Below are positions 53,597-62,905 of a DNA stretch of 64,000 nucleotides, piece after piece. The stretch is from assembly GCA_016125085.1 (NCBI GenBank), contig WGMM01000007.1, positions 62,001 to 126,000 on the forward strand. Direction: 5' to 3'. Numbering within the stretch: position 1 is the first letter of the stretch; every line of letters begins with the position of its first letter. The notes beneath the pieces were generated by a model. That model saw nothing but the letters and a program-made list of their open reading frames with translations. It was not told the origin of the DNA and did not search any database. The translations under genes and the position numbers were made by a program. Origin of the DNA: a bacterium (lineage in GTDB: Bacteria; Planctomycetota; Planctomycetia; Isosphaerales; Isosphaeraceae).

Positions 53597-54520
53597 ATGG
53601 CGGAAATCACTGCGAAGGTCGTCAACGAATTCCGGCAGATCACGGGCCTCGGTCTGATGGAATGCAAGAAGCTGCTGCAGGAAGCCGAAGGCGACCTGAA
53701 GAAGGCCACCGTTCTGGCCAAGGAACGTGGCCTGAAGAACGCCGAGAAGCGTTCCGGCCGCGCCGCCAAGGCTGGCCGTATCGAAGTCGGCTTCAATGAC
53801 GACAACACCGCCGGCGCGATCGTGGAACTGAACTGCGAGACCGACTTCGTCGCCCGCAACGACGCGTTCCGTGCCATGGCGTCCGACCTGATCAAGCACC
53901 TGATCTCGACTTCCGACGCGGCCGCCGAACTTCTCGCCCAGAAGTTCATTCTCAACCCGGCCCAGACCGTCAAGGAAGCCTTGATGGAACTGAACGCCCG
54001 GACCGGCGAGAACGTCGCTCTGCCGCGTACGGACAAGTTCCAGCTGACCGGCCCTGGCCGTGTCGACAGCTACGTGCACCACGACAACAAGAGCGGTGCC
54101 ATGGTCGAACTCGGCTGCGGCTCGAAGGAACAGGCCGCCACGGAAGAAGTCAAGCAACTGGCCAAAGACCTTGCCCTTCAGGTGGTCGCGTCCAATCCTC
54201 TGGCGATCGACCGCGATGGCATTCCGGCGAGCCTGGTCGAAGAGCAACGGCAGATCATCGCCAAGCTCATGGAAAACGACCCGGCCAACGCCAAGAAACC
54301 CGAGCAGATCCGCCAGAAAATCGCCGAAGGCATGCTCAATAAGTGGTTCGCCGAGAACAACCTGATTGACCAGCCGTTCGCCAAGGACACGGCCATGGGC
54401 ACCGTGGCGGACGTGATCCGCAAGGTCGCCTCGGCCACGGGCGGCACACCGATCAAGGTGAACCGGATCACCCGCTACGTTCTCGGCGAAACCTCTTCGC
54501 CCGAAGCTGGCGAAGAGTGA
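53597..54520 (+). CDS. tsf: Elongation factor Ts
   Basis: EF-Ts recycles EF-Tu-GDP to EF-Tu-GTP. The N-terminal UBA-like part has FRQITGLGLMECKKLLQEAEGDL (the T-G-x-G-x-M-x-C-K-x-A-L region) and the core module has ELNCETDFVARND, the signature contacting EF-Tu. Two core subdomains follow, the second containing VHHDNKSGAMVELGCGS and later KPEQIRQKIAEGMLNKWFAENNLIDQPF. Length 307 residues, normal. The ATG has no strong Shine-Dalgarno (aggagattcgacactc upstream gives AGGAG at -14). Second gene of the cluster, with hairpins on both sides. Confidence 0.96.
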   Translation: MAEITAKVVNEFRQITGLGLMECKKLLQEAEGDLKKATVLAKERGLKNAEKRSGRAAKAGRIEVGFNDDNTAGAIVELNCETDFVARNDAFRAMASDLIKHLISTSDAAAELLAQKFILNPAQTVKEALMELNARTGENVALPRTDKFQLTGPGRVDSYVHHDNKSGAMVELGCGSKEQAATEEVKQLAKDLALQVVASNPLAIDRDGIPASLVEEQRQIIAKLMENDPANAKKPEQIRQKIAEGMLNKWFAENNLIDQPFAKDTAMGTVADVIRKVASATGGTPIKVNRITRYVLGETSSPEAGEE

Positions 54521-54541
54521 TTCATCGCGGATTTCGATCGA

Positions 54542-54569
54542 GCCAGGGTCCGTTTTGTCGGATCCTGGC
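54542..54569 (+). terminator. Hairpin between tsf and pyrH
   Basis: GCCAGGGTCCG / CGGATCCTGGC (one G-T pair) with a T-rich loop, 22 bases after the tsf stop; followed by a weak T stretch (cttttccg). Confidence 0.6.
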
Positions 54570-54626
54570 GGATCGCTTTTCCGACCCAATCGCACTGTCT
54601 CGATTTTCTGACGAAGGCGACCGAAC

Positions 54627-55379
54627 ATGACGGGTTCCAGCAGCGGCAAGCCGGCGTTTCGACGTGTCCTCCTCAAACTCTCCGGCGAAAGCTTCGGCCG
54701 GCCGGGCGAAGGGGGCCTGCATCAGGACGAAATCAGCCGGATCGCGCGTGAAGTCGCCGCGGTCGCCAGTCAGGGCGTGGAGCTGGCCATCGTCGTCGGC
54801 GGTGGCAATATTCTGCGGGGTTCGGCCTTCGCGAAAGGCAATCCCCTCATCAAGGAACCGACGGCCCACTACATGGGCATGACGGCCACCGTGATCAACG
54901 GACTCGCCTTGCGTGACGCCCTGGAGCACTTCGGTCAGGAAGTCCGCCTGATGACGACGATCCGCATGGATCAGGTCGCCGAGCCGTTCATTCAGCCGAA
55001 AGCTGTCAGCCACCTGCGGAAGAAGCGGGTGATCATTCTGGCTTCGGGCACCGGCAGCCCGTTCGTCACCACGGACACGGCCGCCGCACTGCGGGCGAAG
55101 GAACTCGAAGTCGACGTGCTCATGAAAGCGACGCGTGTCGACGGCGTCTATTCGGCCGATCCCGAGAAAAACCCACACGCGATCCGCTACGAGACGCTCA
55201 GTTACGAGCAGGTCGTCCGCGATCACCTGAAGGTCATGGACATGACAGCCATCGGCATGTGCATGGACAACGATATGCCGATCCTGGTCTTCGACTTCAA
55301 ACGGGAAGGCAACATCGAGCGGGCCATCGTGAAGGGCGAACCTCTGGGCACCTGGGTCGCGAATCGTCCCCGGGCCTGA
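54627..55379 (+). CDS. pyrH: UMP kinase
   Basis: PyrH phosphorylates UMP to UDP with ATP as a hexamer, feeding pyrimidine nucleotide synthesis. The amino-acid-kinase fold is clear: [13 protein letters not shown] at the N-terminus, [14 protein letters not shown] (the GGGN-x-x-RG loop), [55 protein letters not shown] and the C-terminal [17 protein letters not shown]. The 250-residue length is normal. The usual planctomycete/bacterial order rpsB-tsf-pyrH-frr is kept, with frr 135 bases downstream. Confidence 0.96.
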   Translation: MTGSSSGKPAFRRVLLKLSGESFGRPGEGGLHQDEISRIAREVAAVASQGVELAIVVGGGNILRGSAFAKGNPLIKEPTAHYMGMTATVINGLALRDALEHFGQEVRLMTTIRMDQVAEPFIQPKAVSHLRKKRVIILASGTGSPFVTTDTAAALRAKELEVDVLMKATRVDGVYSADPEKNPHAIRYETLSYEQVVRDHLKVMDMTAIGMCMDNDMPILVFDFKREGNIERAIVKGEPLGTWVANRPRA

Positions 55380-55514
55380 GCCGCTCGAAACCACGTGGCT
55401 TGAACGCGTGTCCGCGTGCGGTTAATTTGATGCTCAGTCAAACGGCGAACCCCGAAAATCATTGACCACGACACTGCCCGTTTTGCGGCCGGTCATGACC
55501 AGGAGACTTTGGAT

Positions 55515-56075
55515 ATGACCATCGACGACATTCTGCTCGAAACCGAAGAACGCATGGAAAAGTCGGTCCACCTGCTGTCCGACCAGTTCCGTGGCATCCG
55601 CACGGGACGCGCCAGCACGGGCCTGGTCGAATCGATCCGGGTCGAATACTACGGCTCGCCGACACCGCTTAAGCAACTGGCCAACCTTTCGACGCCCGAG
55701 CCTCAGCAGATCCTGATCCGGCCCTTCGATCAGGCCGCCATCGGCGACATCGTCAAGGCAATCCAGTCCAGTGAACTCGGCCTGACTCCGAACTCGGACA
55801 ACAAGGTCATTCGCCTGAACGTGCCTTCCCTTTCCGTCGAACAGCGCAAGAAAATCAGTGGCCGCGTGAAGGATCTCGCCGAAGAAGCCCGCGTGGCGAT
55901 CCGCAACATCCGCCGCGATGGCAACAAGCACGCGGATCAGCTTCAAACCGACAAGCTGATCACCGAAGACGACTGCAAGTCGTGCAAGGAAGACATTCAG
56001 AATCTGACCAAAAAATTCGAAACGAAAGTCAACGAAGCGGCCGACAAGAAAACGGCCGAAATCATGGAAGATTAA
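55515..56075 (+). CDS. frr: Ribosome recycling factor
   Basis: RRF splits post-termination ribosomes together with EF-G. The 186-residue protein matches along its whole length: MEKSVHLLSDQFRGIRTGRAS, VEYYGSPTPLKQLANLSTPE, the ILIRPFDQAAIGDIVKAIQSS region, RKKISGRVKDLAEEARVAIRNIRRD and the C-terminal TKKFETKVNEAADKKTAEIM. I chose the ATG at 55515 with AGGAG nine bases upstream over the TTG at 55509. It closes the cluster; a 10-bp inverted repeat lies about 40 bases downstream. Confidence 0.96.
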   Translation: MTIDDILLETEERMEKSVHLLSDQFRGIRTGRASTGLVESIRVEYYGSPTPLKQLANLSTPEPQQILIRPFDQAAIGDIVKAIQSSELGLTPNSDNKVIRLNVPSLSVEQRKKISGRVKDLAEEARVAIRNIRRDGNKHADQLQTDKLITEDDCKSCKEDIQNLTKKFETKVNEAADKKTAEIMED

Positions 56076-56116
56076 GGCCGCTGGCAGTTCGACGACTTTC
56101 AAGAACCGCGAATCTC

Positions 56117-56159
56117 ATCAGCCCGACCGGCAGCCTGACCAGCCGCCGATCGGGCTGAT
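56117..56159 (+). terminator. Hairpin after frr
   Basis: ATCAGCCCGA / TCGGGCTGAT, 10-bp perfect arms around a GC-rich interior that can add CGGC/GCCG pairs. There is no good T-run, so termination may be weak or Rho-assisted. Confidence 0.5.
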
Positions 56160-56236
56160 TGACTTGAATCGTCGCCGGACTTCGCCGATGATGGAGAAAA
56201 GAGCCCACCTTCGACCCGACCCAAGATCCGAAAATC

Positions 56237-59200
56237 ATGATTCCCCGAAGCCTCTTCCGGATCGTTTCATTCTGCCTGACGCTTGTCATCGTGCTTCAAG
56301 GCACGAGCCACGTTACGGCACAATCCGAGAAAACGACGAGCCAATCCGGGGATTCGGTCTTCTCGCGAGTTATCGCCCCGGCTCTGGAATCGAAGTGCCT
56401 GCGCTGTCATAACGCGGCCAGGGCCCGCGGCGGATTATCGCTCGCCGACGCTGCGGCGTTCGCGAAAGGTGGCGAAAACGGCCCGATCGTCGTGCCGAAA
56501 AAGCCCGAAGAAAGCATTCTGCTGGAAGTCCTCGCGGGCGACGAGCCCGCGATGCCGCCGGACGATGACGCGCTGCCCCCCGAAACCGTCGCCGCAATCC
56601 GCAGCTGGGTCGAATCAGGCGCGGAGTGGCCTGGCCAGGCAAAGCTGGTCGACAAATCGAAGCGTAAACAGCCACCGCACTGGGCCTTCCAGCCGATTCG
56701 CGCCGTGAATCCCCCGGACACGGCAGAGACCAGGAAAAGCTGGGGCCGCAATGCGATTGACCGGTTCATCGCCGCGAAACATGCTGAACTCGGCTTCCGG
56801 CCAGCTCCTGAGGCGGACCGCCGCACGCTCATCCGCCGCCTCTCCTTCGACCTGACCGGACTGCCGCCGACGCCGGAAGAGATCCGGGCGTTCGTCGATG
56901 ATCCCGACCCGAAAGCCTACGAAAAGCTGGTCGACCGGCTTCTCGATTCGCCCGGCTACGGCGAGCGCTGGGCCCGCCACTGGCTCGATATCGTCCACTA
57001 CGGCGAAACGCACGGCTACGACAAGGACAAGCCCCGGCCGAACTCCTGGCCTTATCGTGACTACGTGATCGATTCCCTGAACGCGGACAAGCCCTATGGC
57101 CAGTTCGTGCGAGAGCAGATTGCCGGCGATACTCTGGATCCCGGCAACCCTGAAGCTGTCAAGGCACTTGGTTTCCTCTCCGCTGGCCCGTGGGACTTCA
57201 TCGGTCATGCCGAAGTGCCCGAGACCAAGACCGACGGCAAAATCGCACGTCACATCGACCGGGACGACATGGTCGGGAACGCCGTTGGTGCCATGATGAG
57301 CATTACGATCCAGTGCGCCCAATGCCACGACCATAAATTCGACCCGTTTACGCAAAAGGATTATTACGCTCTTCAAGCAGCCGTCGCGGCGGTCGACCGT
57401 GCCGACAGGCCGTACTTCGCTGACTCGGATTCTCAAGCCAGGTACGAACGATCACGCGCCGAAAAACTGGCCCTGATCCGTAAGATTCAAGCGACCGAGA
57501 CGCAAATCGCCGCAATCGCCGGCCCCGAGTTGACGCGCCGGCGTCAGGCGATCGAAGCGGCCAAAGCCTCGGCGAAGCCGACGGAACACCCACAGTACGG
57601 CTATCACAGCACCATCGAGCCGAAAGACGATGCCGAGAAATGGGTGCGTTTCGAATTCGATACGCCTGTCGAAATCCGCAAAATCGCTCTGTTTCCCGCG
57701 TTCGATAACTTCGCCGGCATAGGTGCAGGCTTCGGGTTCCCCGTGCGTTACCGCATTTCGGCCCAGTTCGATCCAGCGGATCCGAAAGCCGCCATCGTGA
57801 TCGCCGACCGGACAGCCAGCGACGAGAAACGGCCAGGCATCGATCCGGTCGCTTTCGAAATCGAGCCGGGCAAAAAAGTCCGATCCGTAACGATCTCGGC
57901 CACGAAGCTGGCACCACGTCAGAACGACTTCATCTTCGCTCTGGCCGAAGTCGGCGTTTTCGACGAGTCCGGCAAGAACCTCGCCGCGAACGCCAAACTG
58001 AGTTCGTATGACTCCATCGAAGCGCCGCCCCGATGGGGGCTCAAGAACCTGACCGACGGCCTGGCTCCTTCGCATGTAAATCGACCTGAAGCCGCATCGC
58101 CTGAAAAACTCGAAGCCGAGCTGAATCAGTGGCTTGCCACGGTCATCCCGGCCGATCTGCTGAAGGCTCACAATACAGCGAAGGCCGACCTGGCGAAGCA
58201 GGAATCGATCCTGGCCAGCCTGAAACCCGCAGGCACCGTTTTCGCGGCAACCGTTCATACCGGCACCGGCGCTTTTACCGGAACAGGGGCCAATGGCGGT
58301 ATTCCTCGCACCGTCCGCATTCTGCCCAGAGGCGACGTCAACAACCCTCAGGCCGAAGTGGCACCCGCGGGCATCGCTTCGCTCGGCTTCGGCTCCGACC
58401 TGTTCGCATTTGCAGACCCGCAGAACGAAGCCGAGCGCCGGGCGGCACTGGCGAGATGGGTCACGCATCGAGAGAATCCGCTGTTCTGGCGTTCGATCGT
58501 CAATCGCATCTGGCAGTACCATTTCGGGCGGGGAATCGTCGATCCGCCCGGTGATTTCGGCCGTATGGGCGGCGTGCCTTCTCACCCGGAATTACTGGAC
58601 TGGCTGGCTTCGCAACTTCGAGAAAATGGCGAATCGCTGAAAGCCCTGCACAGGCTGATCGTCATCAGCGCGACGTACCGGCAAGTATCGACCGGCCCCG
58701 CCGAATTCGCCGAAAAAGATGCCGGGAATGTCTATCTCTGGCGGCAGAACCGGCGCAAGCTTGAGGCCGAATCCCTGCGCGACGGCCTTCTGGCCGTTTC
58801 CGGCAAGCTCGACCGCCGCATGGGCGGCCCGCCGTTTCAGGATTTCGTCATCGAGCATCCGGAACACTCACCCCATTACCGTTACGACCTGGCCGACCCG
58901 AACGATCCGGCCACGTTCCGCCGTTCGATCTACCGGTTCATCGTTCGAAGTCAGCCCCAGCCGTTCCTGACCGCCATGGACTGCGCGGATCCTTCGATTC
59001 GTGTCGATCGCCGCAATGAATCGCTCTCGGCCTCCGCCGCGCTGGCACAGTGGAATCACGCGACGGTTCTGGCGCTTTCCGAAGCGTTCGGCGAACGAAT
59101 GTCCCAACAGCCTGGCAGCATGTCCGACCGTGTCTCCTGGGGTTTCGAGCTGGCTCTGGGAAGGCTGCCGAACCCGGACGAACTCGCAGGACTGACCGAA

Positions 59201-59275
59201 TATACGGCGAAATTCGGTTTCGCCCGCACGGCCCGCCTGATCTTCAATCTCAACGAATTCGCATTCGTCGACTGA
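56237..59275 (+). CDS. Planctomycete cytochrome c/DUF1549/DUF1553 protein
   Basis: A 1,012-residue secreted protein (signal LFRIVSFCLTLVIVLQGTSHVTAQ). A planctomycete-type cytochrome domain follows, with one haem motif CLRCH and RGGLSLADAAAFAKGG. Then DUF1549 (RNAIDRFIAAKHAELGFRPAP, RRLSFDLTGLPPTPEEIRAF, SPGYGERWARHWLDIVHYG) and further CAQCHDHKFDPFTQKDYYAL, another conserved haem-like motif. A mid-protein insertion at about 450-590 has a discoidin/F5-8C look (WVRFEFDTPVEIRKIALFPA). DUF1553 fills the C-terminus (NPLFWRSIVNRIWQYHFGRG, HPELLDWLASQLRENGESLK). It is 48 bases upstream of a DUF1501 gene, the standard planctomycete pairing. A role in extracellular polysaccharide or redox chemistry is speculated, not proven. 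Confidence 0.9.
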   Translation: MIPRSLFRIVSFCLTLVIVLQGTSHVTAQSEKTTSQSGDSVFSRVIAPALESKCLRCHNAARARGGLSLADAAAFAKGGENGPIVVPKKPEESILLEVLAGDEPAMPPDDDALPPETVAAIRSWVESGAEWPGQAKLVDKSKRKQPPHWAFQPIRAVNPPDTAETRKSWGRNAIDRFIAAKHAELGFRPAPEADRRTLIRRLSFDLTGLPPTPEEIRAFVDDPDPKAYEKLVDRLLDSPGYGERWARHWLDIVHYGETHGYDKDKPRPNSWPYRDYVIDSLNADKPYGQFVREQIAGDTLDPGNPEAVKALGFLSAGPWDFIGHAEVPETKTDGKIARHIDRDDMVGNAVGAMMSITIQCAQCHDHKFDPFTQKDYYALQAAVAAVDRADRPYFADSDSQARYERSRAEKLALIRKIQATETQIAAIAGPELTRRRQAIEAAKASAKPTEHPQYGYHSTIEPKDDAEKWVRFEFDTPVEIRKIALFPAFDNFAGIGAGFGFPVRYRISAQFDPADPKAAIVIADRTASDEKRPGIDPVAFEIEPGKKVRSVTISATKLAPRQNDFIFALAEVGVFDESGKNLAANAKLSSYDSIEAPPRWGLKNLTDGLAPSHVNRPEAASPEKLEAELNQWLATVIPADLLKAHNTAKADLAKQESILASLKPAGTVFAATVHTGTGAFTGTGANGGIPRTVRILPRGDVNNPQAEVAPAGIASLGFGSDLFAFADPQNEAERRAALARWVTHRENPLFWRSIVNRIWQYHFGRGIVDPPGDFGRMGGVPSHPELLDWLASQLRENGESLKALHRLIVISATYRQVSTGPAEFAEKDAGNVYLWRQNRRKLEAESLRDGLLAVSGKLDRRMGGPPFQDFVIEHPEHSPHYRYDLADPNDPATFRRSIYRFIVRSQPQPFLTAMDCADPSIRVDRRNESLSASAALAQWNHATVLALSEAFGERMSQQPGSMSDRVSWGFELALGRLPNPDELAGLTEYTAKFGFARTARLIFNLNEFAFVD

Positions 59276-59323
59276 CGCGCGATAGGTCATCAGCGATCCA
59301 CCGACCGAAACATCGGAACGACC

Positions 59324-60871
59324 ATGCAAGACCCACATCCTTCGCCCTGGCACCGAACGGCCGCTTCCGAAAGCCATGGCGCGGCGCCGAGCCGCCGCGA
59401 ATGGCTGCGTCAATCCGGTGCCGGTCTCGGCGGTATCGCCCTGGCCGCCATCCTGGCCGAAGAACAGGCGAAAGCCGCGAACGCGCGGCCGGATCAGGGC
59501 GGATCGCCTGGCATTCTCAAAGGCGTTCTGCACCATCCGCCAAAAGCGAAGAGGGTGATCGAGCTTTTCATGGCCGGGGCGGCCAGTCATGTCGATCTGT
59601 TCGACTTCAAGCCGGAACTCGTCAAACGGCATGGTCAGGAATCGGACTTCGGCGAAAAGGTCGAAACCTTTCAGAATGGTCTTGGCCCCTGGCTCAAGCC
59701 GGTATGGGATTTTCGAAAGTACGGCGATTGCGGGCACGCGCTTTCGGAAGTCGTGGCCGACCTTGCCCCGGTAGTGGACGACATCGCCTTCGTGCACAAC
59801 ATGGTCGGCAAAACCGGCGTGCATAGCCAGGCGACACTGCTGCAAACGACCGGCTTCCAGCTGCCGGGCTTTCCGTCCGCCGGATCGTGGATCAGCTACG
59901 CCCTGGGCAGTCTCAACGACAACCTGCCCACCTTCGTCGTCCTGCCCGACCATCGCGGCCTGGCCTCCAACGGCACCAAAAACTGGGATTCCGGCTTCCT
60001 GCCCGGCCAATATTCCGGCACCGTGGCTTATCCCGGCACTCCGTCGCCGATCGCGAACCTTCAGGCCGACCCGCGGTTTCGCCAGGAATTCTCTGCCGAC
60101 TCCGAAGCCGCGGCGCTTTCGCTCATGGAAAAGATCAACCGAGGCCACGCCGCTCAGCGTGCCGACGACCCGCGGCTTGAGGCCAGGATCCGTGGTTACG
60201 AGCTTGCTGCGCGTATGCAGCTCGCCGCGCCTGAGGCGCTCGACATCTCCGGCGAGCCTGCGCATGTTCTGAAGCTGTATGGCCTGGACGACGTCACTGG
60301 CGGGGCTTATCCGGCGGAAATCAATGCCCGCGAGGAAACTCATATCTTCGCCCGCAAGTGCCTGACCGCGCGGCGGCTCGTCGAACGGGGCGTCCGGTTC
60401 GTGCAGATCTGGTCCGGAAATGACAACGGCTTCCCGCGCCGGAACTGGGACAGCCACGAAGACATCCGCCGCGATCACGGACCGCTGGCCAGGGGCATGG
60501 CACGCGGTGCATCGGCCCTGATTCAGGATCTCAAACGAACCGGCCTGCTCGACGACACGATCGTTCTGTGGTCGACCGAGTTCGGCCGCATGCCTTCCAG
60601 CCAGGGGGGCTTGGGCCGTGACCATAACCCATATTGCTTCACCACCTGGATGGCCGGTGGCGGAATCAAAGGAGGCGTGGCGTACGGCCCGAGCGACGAT
60701 TTCGGGTATAAGCCGCTGGATCGGGAAAACCCCACCCGTATCTACGACATCCACGCGACTCTGCTGCACTTGCTGGGCATCGACCACAAGAAGCTCACCG
60801 TGCGGCACGACGGCATCGATCGCCGCCTGACGGACGTACATGGCCATGTCATCCGAGACATTCTGGCCTGA
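59324..60871 (+). CDS. DUF1501 protein with Tat signal, paired with DUF1549/1553
   Basis: A 515-residue DUF1501 protein. Twin-arginine signal SRREWLRQSGAGLGGIALAA from about residue 24. Landmarks are RVIELFMAGAASHVDLFDFKP, IAFVHNMVGKTGVHSQATLL, GLASNGTKNWDSGFLPGQYSGT, VRFVQIWSGNDNGFPRRNWDSH, TIVLWSTEFGRMPSSQGGLGRDHN and RIYDIHATLLHLLGIDHKKL. These include the predicted metal-binding Asp/His residues of the alkaline-phosphatase-like fold. It forms an operon with the preceding gene (48-base gap), so the two exported products probably act together. A hairpin follows downstream. Confidence 0.92.
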   Translation: MQDPHPSPWHRTAASESHGAAPSRREWLRQSGAGLGGIALAAILAEEQAKAANARPDQGGSPGILKGVLHHPPKAKRVIELFMAGAASHVDLFDFKPELVKRHGQESDFGEKVETFQNGLGPWLKPVWDFRKYGDCGHALSEVVADLAPVVDDIAFVHNMVGKTGVHSQATLLQTTGFQLPGFPSAGSWISYALGSLNDNLPTFVVLPDHRGLASNGTKNWDSGFLPGQYSGTVAYPGTPSPIANLQADPRFRQEFSADSEAAALSLMEKINRGHAAQRADDPRLEARIRGYELAARMQLAAPEALDISGEPAHVLKLYGLDDVTGGAYPAEINAREETHIFARKCLTARRLVERGVRFVQIWSGNDNGFPRRNWDSHEDIRRDHGPLARGMARGASALIQDLKRTGLLDDTIVLWSTEFGRMPSSQGGLGRDHNPYCFTTWMAGGGIKGGVAYGPSDDFGYKPLDRENPTRIYDIHATLLHLLGIDHKKLTVRHDGIDRRLTDVHGHVIRDILA

Positions 60872-60917
60872 GCATCCGAACCGGTTCGTTCGAAACTTAT
60901 AGAAATGTAATGAAATC

Positions 60918-60952
60918 CGGCCGAGCCGTGACGATGAGTCACGACCCGGCCG
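60918..60952. terminator. Bidirectional hairpin between convergent genes
   Basis: CGGCCGAGCCGTGAC / GTCACGACCCGGCCG, 13 of 15 positions paired, loop gatga, between the DUF1501 gene (plus) and the small secreted protein (minus). On the minus strand it is followed by gatttcattacatttc. Confidence 0.6.
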
Positions 60953-60994
60953 TCAGTAGGGGTTCGTTATAGGGTCGATCGGCCCTGTGGACGA

Positions 60995-61411
60995 TCAATA
61001 ACGGCCACGATTGTAGGGGTTCCAGATCGGCGAGCCCTGGCTGGGGTCGTACCACCAGAACGAATTCCAGCCGTAGAAAGCCGGCTGATTCGGCCCGATC
61101 GTCGCGTAGTTGATCGGAGCAGGGGGGTTGGAGGCATCCGCGGGCCAGTTGCCGGCCGAAGTCACGGTGCGGGCCGAAAGAACCGGTTCGTTCAGATATC
61201 CGGTGAATTTCGAACCGCTGCCGATTCCACCGCCGAGCGGTTCCTGATAGGTGTAGACCGGGGCTCCGGGATATCCGCCGGAGAACGTGCGAACGGCAGA
61301 GCCGTGGCCGACGACATGGCCGCCATAAATCATCTGAGCCTGGCTCGATGTGCCGAAGGCGAAGCTGGCGGCCAGAAGCCCGAAGGCCACGAACAGGTTT
61401 TTCCGAATCAT
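60995..61411 (-). CDS. Small secreted protein, Gly/Pro/aromatic-rich
   Basis: A 138-residue exported protein. The signal peptide is IRKNLFVAFGLLAASFAFGTSSQAQ with a likely cut after AQA or AQ. The mature part is rich in Gly, Pro, Tyr, Trp and Asn (MIYGGHVVGHGSAV, YPGAPVYTYQEPLGGG) and ends FYGWNSFWWYDPSQGSPIWN, an aromatic cluster that may mediate surface or glycan contact. No known domain. ATG at 61411 chosen because the signal peptide starts there; the frame extends to 61555 without character. Confidence 0.75.
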   Translation of the reverse strand: MIRKNLFVAFGLLAASFAFGTSSQAQMIYGGHVVGHGSAVRTFSGGYPGAPVYTYQEPLGGGIGSGSKFTGYLNEPVLSARTVTSAGNWPADASNPPAPINYATIGPNQPAFYGWNSFWWYDPSQGSPIWNPYNRGRY

Positions 61412-61642
61412 GTCGCGAATTCCAGGGGTGCGAAATTCTACGGCTAAGCGAATCCGTGCATCGACTGTTGAAGATCCTTCAGATGCTGTTGGAAATATAA
61501 GACCGGAATCGGGAAACGCAAATCGGATTCCCGAGATTGCCTGTGTGGCCGCCAATTCTTGAGCGAAAGGGAGCTTACGTCGTTATGATACGGGATGTTC
61601 ATCGACCAGCGAATTCGATTCGACCCGCCACGGAATCGTTCG

Positions 61643-62881
61643 ATGCCCGCCCGATCCAGTTCTCGCTATGTCTGGTTCCTTTCGATCGGCCTGATCGCTG
61701 GCTGTGGGTCCGTATCCGACCCGGACGCGGATCGCCGGGCTATCGAGGCTTTCGTCGCCGATCCCGCGAAAGGCGACGAAAAGGCAGCCCGAGCGGCAGC
61801 CGATCGATTGGCCAAAGTCTCCGAAGGGGCCTCCGAACCGCGAGATCATCTGCTTCTTGCCGCGTATTTCGACGCCATCGGCGAATCTTCGAAGGCTCTG
61901 GAAAGGCTTCAGAGCATCCCGGACGAACTTCCGGACAAAAAAACGGCCGCTGCAGCGCGTTTGAGCGAAGGTCGCATCGCGTTTTATCGAGCCCGCAAGG
62001 CACGCCAGGCTGAAACCGCCCTGAAGTCGGCCACACGGCTCGACCCCGGCTCAAACCTGGCCTGGCTGCCGCTGGCGGATCTCTACGACGTCCAGAACCG
62101 GCGAACTGAGCGAGACACCTGCTACGCACGGGTGGACGATGCATCCGCACTCGACCGGAACCGGCTCCTCAACTGGACATGCGACCGGCGACTCGACGCC
62201 GAAGCTGACGAAGCCGCCCAGATTTTGCAGGCTCTCGTCGCGTCCGATCCCGCCGATATCGATTCGGCCGTCGCTCTGGCCGAAGACAAAATCCGGCGCG
62301 GTGATTTCCCAGGTGCCAGGGCCGTTCTCGATCGGATCGATCCGGCAGGCGATCGCGCTGCGATCCGGACGATCGCCCTGCGCCGAGCGCTGATCGACAT
62401 CGACCTCGGCGAATTCGCCGCCGCCGCGGAACGCCTCGAATCAGTCGAACCCGATCCTGACGAACCAGGCGATACGAGCCTTCGATTTCGTTCTCTCGGT
62501 CGAATTCAGTTCCAGTCCCGTAACTATGCTGAAGCGGAAGCTTCCCTGCGAAAAGCCCTGGCCGCAGAGCCGAACGAGCGTGAGTCGAATCAACTGCTGG
62601 TTCAGACATTGCGACTTACCGGCCGATCGGCCGAGGCCGAGCCGGTTTCCCGGAGACTTGCATCGATCGACAGGCTCGAAGACCTCGGGCAGAAAGTCCG
62701 GGCATCACTACGCAGAGATGACCCGAAAACCCTGCGGGAATTAGCGGATACGGCCCTCGAGCTTGGCCGGTACTCACTGGCGAAAGCATGGCTGCGGCAG
62801 CTTCTGGCGAAAGACCCGCTCAACCAGGAGCTGCAGCAGGAAATCTATCGCGTCGATCAACTCGCCAAAGCGCGCAAGTGA
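61643..62881 (+). CDS. TPR lipoprotein
   Basis: A 412-residue protein with a lipoprotein signal (YVWFLSIGLIAGC, then GSVSDPD) and tetratricopeptide-type helical repeats through the rest, for example ALERLQSIPDELPDKKTAAA, TALKSATRLDPGSNLAWLPL and AEASLRKALAAEPNERESNQ. It should be lipid-anchored in the periplasm, serving as a scaffold. ATG 61643 with GGAA about 10 bases upstream; the frame opens at 61595. It is convergent with the DUF1501 gene to the right (24 bases between stops). Partner unknown. Confidence 0.85.
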   Translation: MPARSSSRYVWFLSIGLIAGCGSVSDPDADRRAIEAFVADPAKGDEKAARAAADRLAKVSEGASEPRDHLLLAAYFDAIGESSKALERLQSIPDELPDKKTAAAARLSEGRIAFYRARKARQAETALKSATRLDPGSNLAWLPLADLYDVQNRRTERDTCYARVDDASALDRNRLLNWTCDRRLDAEADEAAQILQALVASDPADIDSAVALAEDKIRRGDFPGARAVLDRIDPAGDRAAIRTIALRRALIDIDLGEFAAAAERLESVEPDPDEPGDTSLRFRSLGRIQFQSRNYAEAEASLRKALAAEPNERESNQLLVQTLRLTGRSAEAEPVSRRLASIDRLEDLGQKVRASLRRDDPKTLRELADTALELGRYSLAKAWLRQLLAKDPLNQELQQEIYRVDQLAKARK

Positions 62882-62905
62882 TTCGCATTCGATCGCGTAA
62901 ACCTT